Positions 1-6,678 of a stretch of 10,286 nt of DNA are shown here, in pieces. The DNA comes from Chromera velia (taxonomy: Eukaryota; Sar; Chromeraceae), in assembly GCA_018398765.1 (NCBI GenBank), contig JAHBMJ010001321.1:17501-27786 (forward strand), written 5' to 3'. Each line of letters starts with the position of its first letter. Position 1 is the stretch's first letter. A program made the position numbers and the translations under genes. The notes beneath the pieces were generated by a model, which was given only the letters and a program-made list of their open reading frames with translations, was not told where the DNA came from and searched no databases.

Positions 1-70
1 GATTTTCCAATCAGGCGTGATCCTCGATTGATCGAAGCAACGATGAAGATCGATCGATGGATGAATCAAA

Positions 71-110
71 TGCATGCATGCATGCCCGCATCCCTGCATG
101 CATGCATGCA
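71..110. repeat. (TGCA)n blocks with TGCATGCA palindromes
   Basis: Two runs of TGCATGCATGC (71-85 and 95-110) flank a 9-nt spacer, with a further TGCATGCA at 196-203. TGCATGC is known as an ApiAP2 factor target in apicomplexans; a role here is inference. Confidence 0.6.
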
Positions 111-244
111 GGTAACGGCGTCGCGCGGAGTGCGCGCGTCAGCGATCGTCCGCGTCAGCTATATATAGGTCATGCAATTGTTGCGCATCTCTTGTTGCAT
201 GCACGAAGGTCAGTCAAAAACACAATGATTTAATGCTTTGTGCT

Positions 245-284
245 AGTCTAGACCTACATCAAATTTGTTTGTAAAAGTCTAGAC
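245..284. repeat. Paired palindrome AGTCTAGAC
   Basis: Identical 9-mers at 245-253 and 276-284, each containing the 8-bp palindrome GTCTAGAC, 31 bp apart. They sit just before the TTGA microsatellite. Confidence 0.55.
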
Positions 285-289
285 ATATA

Positions 290-371
<82 letters not shown>
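290..371. repeat. (TTGA)n microsatellite, about 20 units
   Basis: Uninterrupted tetranucleotide run of about 80 bp. The ATG-initiated frame from 363 overlaps its end and is not taken as a gene. Confidence 0.95.
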
Positions 372-384
372 ATGTTTCACCCTA

Positions 385-545
385 GGGTTTTCCCGCTATG
401 TCCATCTGTCACCAGATCGCACCCACAGTTTACCAGCAAGTACATGGGGCAGACTCTCGCGGCCCCACCCCAAGGCCTCCTGAGGCAGGGTGATCCGACC
501 GCGGTTCCCATTCAGTCCGCCTTTCCAGGACAGCCCCCGTTTTAT
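385..545. other. GC-rich island, origin unknown
   Basis: A GC-rich block (for example GGCCCCACCCCAAGGCC) interrupts AT-rich DNA with sharp edges. Short frames are open on both strands, with no decisive codon signal and no recognisable product. It could be a repeat fragment. Confidence 0.35.
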
Positions 546-838
546 GAAGCAAGTTTTGAATTTGATAAGAAAATGAAGTTTAAAAAAAAGGATTAAAGAA
601 AGAAAAATGATAGAAAAAACATTAGAAAGTAACGTCAAATTCAGTCAAATTAAAGTATTAGAAAATAAAATGGAAAGTAGAGAAACATCTTAGAAAATGA
701 TAAGAAAGATGTAAAGAATTTCAATTCTTTAAGTACACTTTAGAAAGATAAATAAACAACACGAACTGACTGAAAAGAAAGATAAAAAGACATAAAAAGA
801 TAACTTAAAAGAAAGACAAGAGCCAGGCAAAGACGATC
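546..838. other. A/G-rich low-complexity stretch
   Basis: Nearly all A and G on the plus strand, with recurring TTAGAAA and AGAAAGATA-like words. I see no gene in it. Confidence 0.6.
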
Positions 839-852
839 TTTTCGTCAGAACC

Positions 853-1023
853 TGGCCTCTATGGCCTAGTGGTTAGGATAAGAGGCTGGGACCGAGAGGT
901 CCTGGGTTCGAGTCCCAGCACCGGCAGAATTCCAAAATACATGCATCCGAATAAAATCGATATAGTTGGCCAGAGCCTACATGGTTCACCGGCTTTAACC
1001 TCATACATCATCATTATTATCAT
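853..1023 (+). mobile_element. tRNA-derived SINE-like element
   Basis: The head (853-926) has a Pol III A box (TGGCCTAGTGG, 862-872) and a perfect B box (GGTTCGAGTCC, 905-915) 43 bp apart, plus an intact T arm. Its acceptor, D and anticodon stems do not pair, so it is tRNA-derived and not a working tRNA. A roughly 75-bp unrelated body follows, then a simple CATCATCATTATTATCAT-like tail. AGAACC occurs directly before (847-852) and directly after (1024-1029), a possible short target-site duplication. No second copy is in the window. Confidence 0.55.
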
Positions 1024-1039
1024 AGAACCGAATAAGACC

Positions 1040-1236
1040 CGGTCTGAAATCGAAGAAAAAGAAAGAAACGCGGTCAGAAATCGAGACGTCGAATAGTATG
1101 CGGTCTGAATTCGAATAACCGTCAGACCGAAAACCGAATGATGCACGGTCCAAAATCGAAGTACCCGAATACCATGCAGTCCAAGCTCAAAATACCTAAT
1201 TTTACTTGGTCGAATTCCACGCGGTTTGAATTTGAA
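1040..1236. repeat. Degenerate minisatellite, 15/31-bp period
   Basis: Motif CGGTCNGAAATCGAA recurs, diverged, from about 1040, 1071, 1101, 1146, 1177, 1207 and 1222. The spacings (31, 30, 45, 31, 30, 15) are all near multiples of 15. The intervening half-unit resembles GTACCCGAATACCATG. Confidence 0.6.
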
Positions 1237-1356
1237 TTAAGGAAAAAGCGGAACCTTTGGAGTCAAGTTCGGACAAACTAGGCTAGATCCGCCCCTTATA
1301 TGTGGGGACGCGGCATATATCTATAACAAAACCCTCGATCATCAATTTAAGCACGG

Positions 1357-1390
1357 CGATTATTCGGCTCTACATAAGGTCGAATAATCG
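1357..1390. repeat. Perfect 10-bp inverted repeat (hairpin)
   Basis: CGATTATTCG at 1357-1366 is mirrored by CGAATAATCG at 1381-1390, with a 14-nt loop. Confidence 0.7.
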
Positions 1391-1443
1391 TCCGGTCTTC
1401 ATAGACTGTTGTATACATAAAATCAGATCACGCAAAAAAAATT

Positions 1444-1457
1444 AAAATCCAGATTTT
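1444..1457. repeat. Short inverted repeat
   Basis: AAAATC and GATTTT are separated by 2 nt. It lies between two larger inverted repeats. Confidence 0.5.
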
Positions 1458-1464
1458 CCCCAGA

Positions 1465-1499
1465 GGACCTCCGAGGTCGTTGGTCATCTCGGAAGGTCC
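1465..1499. repeat. 11-bp inverted repeat with one bulge
   Basis: GGACCTCCGAG (1465-1475) pairs with CTCGGAAGGTCC (1488-1499) apart from one extra A, around a 12-nt loop. Confidence 0.65.
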
Positions 1500-1943
1500 G
1501 GCACCATCAGAATTGTCTCTCTAAAGCCAACTTCCAAACTTGAGCAAAAATACGAAGATCTGTACTCGATATTGATGTGAAATTGATTAACAAGCGATCA
1601 ACCTTAGCATCATAGATTAAACTTTCTTGAACCCAATCTTTGACTCTTTGGACACTTTAGATTATCTTGAAGTCTCACAGGAGTCAACCTTGCCCCACTT
1701 CTCTTTATCTATTCTAAGGGCTTCCAGTAGTAACTGTTCTTAACATTAACACATGGGTTGAAGTCTGGATACGGCCTATATATCATAGAAGTTGAAAAAC
1801 ATTCTATTGCAGCGATAAGTAAAACTATAGACTGACAGTGTGACCAACGAGAGAACATTGAGTGATCAGTATGGCGGCGACTCCTGTTGAGTGGGTATGC
1901 CTAGCTAACAGCAGTATTTAATTGTCTGAGCATTTTTGTAACT

Positions 1944-2325
1944 GTGACCGACGGAGTAAAAAAGGGTTCGAGTGTTGTAAAGTATTATGGTAGGAAAGTG
2001 GGAGGATGGTGGGGCTGCAGCAATGCAGAGCTCAAGAAGAGGAGGGAAAACCCGGGCAATGCTGTCCATCCAGCGATAGGTCTTCTCAAAGACCTGCTCT
2101 TCCATGCCCTCCGGCTCTCTAAAAAGTATGGAGGGAGGGTCTTTCGTCAGCCGGCTCCCCCTCTTAATTGTGCGGAGCATTGTGAGGGCAGTCAGTGCCC
2201 TCAATGCCGTAGCAGAGTCTGAGCAGAGGCCCCAACATATGGAAGACCCCGAGAACTTCGATAAGGTAGAGAAAGGGACGGAGGAGCTCAATAAAGCAAT
2301 TGACGACTTTGAGAGTCGAAAGTGA
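1944..2325 (+). other. Coding-like island, strand and frame unresolved
   Basis: Overlapping frames are open. On the plus strand one frame reads ELKKRRENPGNAVHPAIGLL and LLFHALRLSKKYGGRVF. A second frame, open from 2080, then reads a charged C-terminus (DPENFDKVEKGTEELNKAID and SRK) to TGA at 2323-2325. The two would make one protein only with a frameshift near 2145 or an unseen intron, suggesting a decayed gene or exon. On the minus strand a 128-codon frame (2291-1905) is also open. No product recognised. Confidence 0.25.
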
Positions 2326-2846
2326 TTTTTTTCCTTTTACGAGGCAGTAGGAGCACTAAAAAACAAGAAGAAAAAATGTGTTTCCCCAACTTTTTTGTTT
2401 CTATATGCGGCGCCTAAGTGGAATGTCATCTACAAATATCTACATCCCCAGCTAAATCCTTCTGGCGGTCCTGAAATTTCTTTGAAAAAATTGCGTATAC
2501 GAGAGTCATTATTATATTATTAATAATTTATTATTACTAGAGTGAACACCATAATGGACATCAACCTCAGTTCGCAGAAAACAAGCTTTACTCCTTCTTG
2601 ATTCCCGGTCCAGCGACACTCGGCAAAATTGCAGGTGCTCCTCCCCTGCAGCCAGTTGACGGACAAGAAGAATTCTGTGAGCGCCACAGCCCATCAATCT
2701 CATTTTCGTCAAAACAGCTGCCACCCCTTTTGTCAATTCACGAATGTCTTTCTTGTGCAAGAATTCTTGCTGACTCCACATGTATCCCTTTGTGTGTAGT
2801 GCGGGACCGGTGGAAAGAAGTCACGAGAAGGAAACGAAAGGGAGGA
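2326..2846. other. Intergenic stretch, nothing recognised
   Basis: AT-rich to about 2540, then mixed composition. Open frames exist on both strands but none has support beyond length. Confidence 0.4.
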
Positions 2847-2870
2847 ACACACATACACACACACACGCAG

Positions 2871-2941
<71 letters not shown>

Positions 2942-3002
2942 CACATACACACGCGCGCGCGCGCACACACACATACGCACAGGGGGGGAGAGGGAGAGAA
3001 AG

Positions 3003-3036
<34 letters not shown>
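2847..3036. repeat. Compound microsatellite (CA)n-(GA)n-(GACA)n-(GC)n-(GA)n
   Basis: Contiguous simple repeats: CA to about 2898, GA to about 2926, GACA to about 2944, CA/CG with a GCGCGCGC core near 2953-2964, a G7 run, then GA at 3005-3034. Long open frames over it are repeat artefacts. Confidence 0.95.
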
Positions 3037-3039
<3 letters not shown>

Positions 3040-3259
3040 AAGAGGCAGACAGCGTGCCAGAACCGACCCGGCAGAGGAAGAGGACGATGAAGACGAGGAG
3101 CTGCCATTGGCCGCCCCGCCCTGCCCCGGCTCCTCTTTCGTCTTCACAAACAGCTTTGTCAAGGGCTCTGTCAACTGCACACACATACAGACAGACCGAT
3201 GATCAGGCCAATAAACAGTCACATACACAGTTCCCTTCAACACGCGTGTAGCTCCCTAC

Positions 3260-3260
<1 letters not shown>

Positions 3261-3297
<37 letters not shown>

Positions 3298-3328
3298 ATA
3301 CACATACACATAGAGAGAGAGACAGAGA
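3261..3328. repeat. (CA)n microsatellite with CATA variants and short (GA)n
   Basis: CA dinucleotides from 3261, degenerating to ACACAT units and then GAGAGA. It lies about 260 bp beyond the cyclin H stop codon. Confidence 0.95.
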
Positions 3329-3591
3329 AGAAAAAAGTGAAGCACATTGAACAGAAAAGCCACTTGACCGACTGCTGACTGCCGACTGCCAATAGTCAGA
3401 CAGTTAGACAGGAAAAGAAAAATTTCTTGGAACCAGCTTCCCCGCAATCGAAAGTCCATTGCGAAACACGTAGCCCCCTTCTGTGTAGACGGACGCTGGG
3501 AGGGGAAACTTGAAGGGACGGACGACAGAGACAAAAGGATCATTCCACACTTCTCTGCATGCTCCTGAACGCAACGCTCATTCATTTGGCC

Positions 3592-3852
3592 TCAACACCT
3601 TCGAGCATCGCTTACCCCCGCGTCCTCGCCTGTCCTCTTCTTAGAGGCATCGCCTGTCGTGTCACCTTCTCCTCCCTCCAGCTTCAGCATTGATCCGACA
3701 CCCCCCCCGCTACCAAAAGCAGCAATTGCTGCAGCAGTTTCTGCTCGCACTTTCTCCGCTCGTTTTGCGCTTGCCTTGATTTTGTCTGGAACATGTTGTG
3801 CCTTGAGTCTCTCCTCCACTTCATCTTTCCACTTTCCATTCCCAAGACTGAT
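3592..3852 (-). CDS. CCNH: Cyclin H exon 7 (C-terminus and stop)
   Basis: Acceptor CGCCCCCTGCAG|ATC, phase 0, then 86 codons and TGA at 3594-3592. It encodes ISLGNGKWKDEVEERLKAQ, an Ala/Lys/Glu-rich helical segment around AEKVRAETAAAIAAF, a glycine-rich stretch, and a charged tail with SKKRTGED. Cyclin H proteins also end with a long C-terminal helix and a charged tail, but the tail sequence itself is not recognisably conserved. Confidence 0.75.
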   Translation of the reverse strand: MSLGNGKWKDEVEERLKAQHVPDKIKASAKRAEKVRAETAAAIAAFGSGGGVGSMLKLEGGEGDTTGDASKKRTGEDAGVSDARRC

Positions 3853-5575
3853 CTGCAGGGGGCGGGAAGGAACACAAGAAAGATGAACAAAATCAGCCAG
3901 CACACAAGAAAAGTCTTCTGGAAGGTCTCCCTACTTGTGTGATCAGACAACAGAGACAAAAAATACTTCTATGTTCGCCATATCGAGAACACCCCCCCAA
4001 GCACCCGAGCAAAGCACTCACCCCGTATCCCCTCTCCCTCTGGACCGTCGCCTGCACAGAGAGGATGCAGCAGAGGCACATTGGCAGATCGCACACATAA
4101 TTTTTTGAACACACAAAGGCGAGACTGCGCGAAAAAGATTGTCTGCTGAATCCATGCAAAAGGCTGAAAGACTCATCTGTTTAAAAACTCTCATCTGTTT
4201 AAAGACTTCGTTCTGAAGCATTGGCTTCTAAATCCACCCACTCACTTTCTGACCAGCTTTTTCTGGCCCTCATTGACTTTCTCAAGCACCAAGAGAACCG
4301 CGATCTCTCACACACACATCCTGAAGCACACTCACACACAGACATCCATTCACTCAATCATTCACGCGCTGACTATCCCTTACTCATCCATCCATTTACT
4401 CACCCACAAAGCCACTCACTCTCACTGACTGACTGACTGACTGACTGACTCTCTCACAAACCGACCCTAATTGAGTTCACGGTCTCCCCCAGCGCTCTCT
4501 CCTCTTCTTCCCCTGCACCTGCCAGGACCGTATTTTGAACCGCTCTGCAAACAGGACAAAACGGGCAGCAGACCATCCAGACGTCGGAGGATACCCTATC
4601 CACCAAAGCGAAGACCGCAAGAAAGTCAAGCAATTTAAAGCAGACAAGAAAATAAGGCCTTCCACCAAAAGAAAAAGGGGGGAGAGAAGCGGGATTCACC
4701 CACCATGACCGTTTGGCAGACGGAATGAGTGGCAGACCTGTCCAGTACACTTTTGATTCTCTCCACCGCCACCGGATCCTCCCTCTCCAGAGACATCTTC
4801 AGAAGGGCAACGGCCAACTCAGCGGGGAGAAATTTCAATCCAATGCTTCAAGAAAAGCAGGCAGAGTAGAAGACATGATCAGTATGGTGCACCCCTTAAT
4901 TTTGCCTTTTTCATTCGTGATTCCGTGATACAGTCCACTTGACAGAAAGAGAGCCAACAAAGCAAACGTGTTTGAATGAGAGAGCGGAAGAAATAGGACA
5001 CATACTGCATTCTTTCTTTTCATTGTCTCCCTATCGCGTGTGTGTACATCGGAAGGGGCGGCCAGCAGTGGGCACCAAATGTGCATATCATGGCCAGCCT
5101 ATTTTATCTTCTTCTCGGTTCTGCTCGACCATTCTCCACAGGCACGATCCAAATCGAACACAAACAGAGGACAATAGAGAGAGATGGAAAGAGCACAAAT
5201 GGGGACCGAAAGAAATTCGAAAGAAGCTGAAAAAGTTTACACGCGTGCATGGTCAATGAGAACACGACGCAGTCCGAAAGAAGGCAGCAGAGAAATGAAT
5301 GAACCGAGGTGAAGTGAGCTCAAGGATGGTGTGATGAATACCCTGGCTAAACGAACGAAGAAAGGAGTGTAGAAAGGAAGCGTTCAAGAAGCAATGGAAA
5401 GGGGCGAGAGACACTCAGCTACGTATGTGCTCGGTGGTAATTTCACGAACTCACTCACTGACTCACTTTCCCATTCCAGTGTAGTACCAAAAGCTGGATT
5501 GGACTCTGTCAACAACTCTCCTGATTGTCTCCCGCTCTTCTTTCGAAAGGTCGGGTTCCTGTATGACCACTCAAG

Positions 5576-5614
<39 letters not shown>

Positions 5615-5852
5615 AAAGAAGAAAGGAGAAATTCAGACGGATCGATGGAAAGGAAACCAAACTTCCTTCCGACGTAGATGGTCGTTTTGCGTGATAGGCT
5701 CTCTCCGTCTTTTTCTGTGCAGGAAGGCAAACACGAAAAGAAACAAAGGAAATAAGGGAGAATGACAGGGATCAGAACTCCGGGACAATGTATATCAGAT
5801 GGACACATGTTCACTGGTAGACCACTTTACACAAAGGAGCATTGCGTGATGA

Positions 5853-5888
<36 letters not shown>

Positions 5889-6605
5889 TACAAGAAAGCG
5901 AAAAGCGTGAACAGTCTGACGGTAGACATCTCAACGTTACCAGAAATTTCGAAAGCACGAAGAGACGGATTGGCGAACGGTCAGAAGGCTGAAAGACTCA
6001 TAAAAGGACAGTTGCTTTCTCCTTGAACTTCGCTCTTTTCATAGACAGGCAGACGGACGGACGGAAAGATAGACAAACCATGTGTTCCTGCTTCGTTTCC
6101 TTCCTTTTCCTTCTTTTTACTGAGTAACGAACATGCACACATACGTACAGAAAGACATACATACATATAGACAGACAGACAGACACAGACAGACAAGTGG
6201 AGGCTGCTCCCCAGTAAACTCCTCAGCTCGCATTCGTTTTGAGACAGCGAGGTCCGACTACCCATCTTCCCTTGCCATGCCTTCTGCCCTTGACCTCCCG
6301 AATCTTCCCTCGATGCATTCTGTCACCTTAGGTCAGGTGAAAGGGATCGATGAAGGAGATTGACAAAAAGCCTCAAGTGCACCCATCTGAGAAAAGAGGA
6401 GAAAGCAAACAACTTCAAACATACATCTACACACCTCCAGCATCTCATCTCCGAGAAGCGTAACGGAGCTGAGGGGCAGCACAACGAAGATCTGGAAGTC
6501 GAGAGCCTTCAGAACCTCCAACTCGTACATGGCGGCGGCTGCATCCACTCGTCCTCTCTTTGTGTGTGTGTGTGTGTGTGCGTGTGTGTGTGTGAGAGAG
6601 AGAGA

Positions 6606-6678
<73 letters not shown>

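Noticed and set aside
363-596. 77-codon plus-strand and 80-codon minus-strand frames over the GC island
   Set aside because: One starts in the TTGA repeat and both run into the A/G-rich tract. No recognisable product.
853-926. Functional tRNA
   Set aside because: The T arm and both Pol III boxes are present, but the acceptor pairs at only a few positions and the anticodon stem does not pair.
2598-3251. 217-codon plus-strand frame and its overlapping minus-strand frames
   Set aside because: The core is THTHTH and RERERE from CA/GA repeats, open in all frames for that reason. No codon or splice support.
5577-6196. CRISPR-like array
   Set aside because: The repeats are simple tetra- and dinucleotides without spacers, and the window is eukaryotic.
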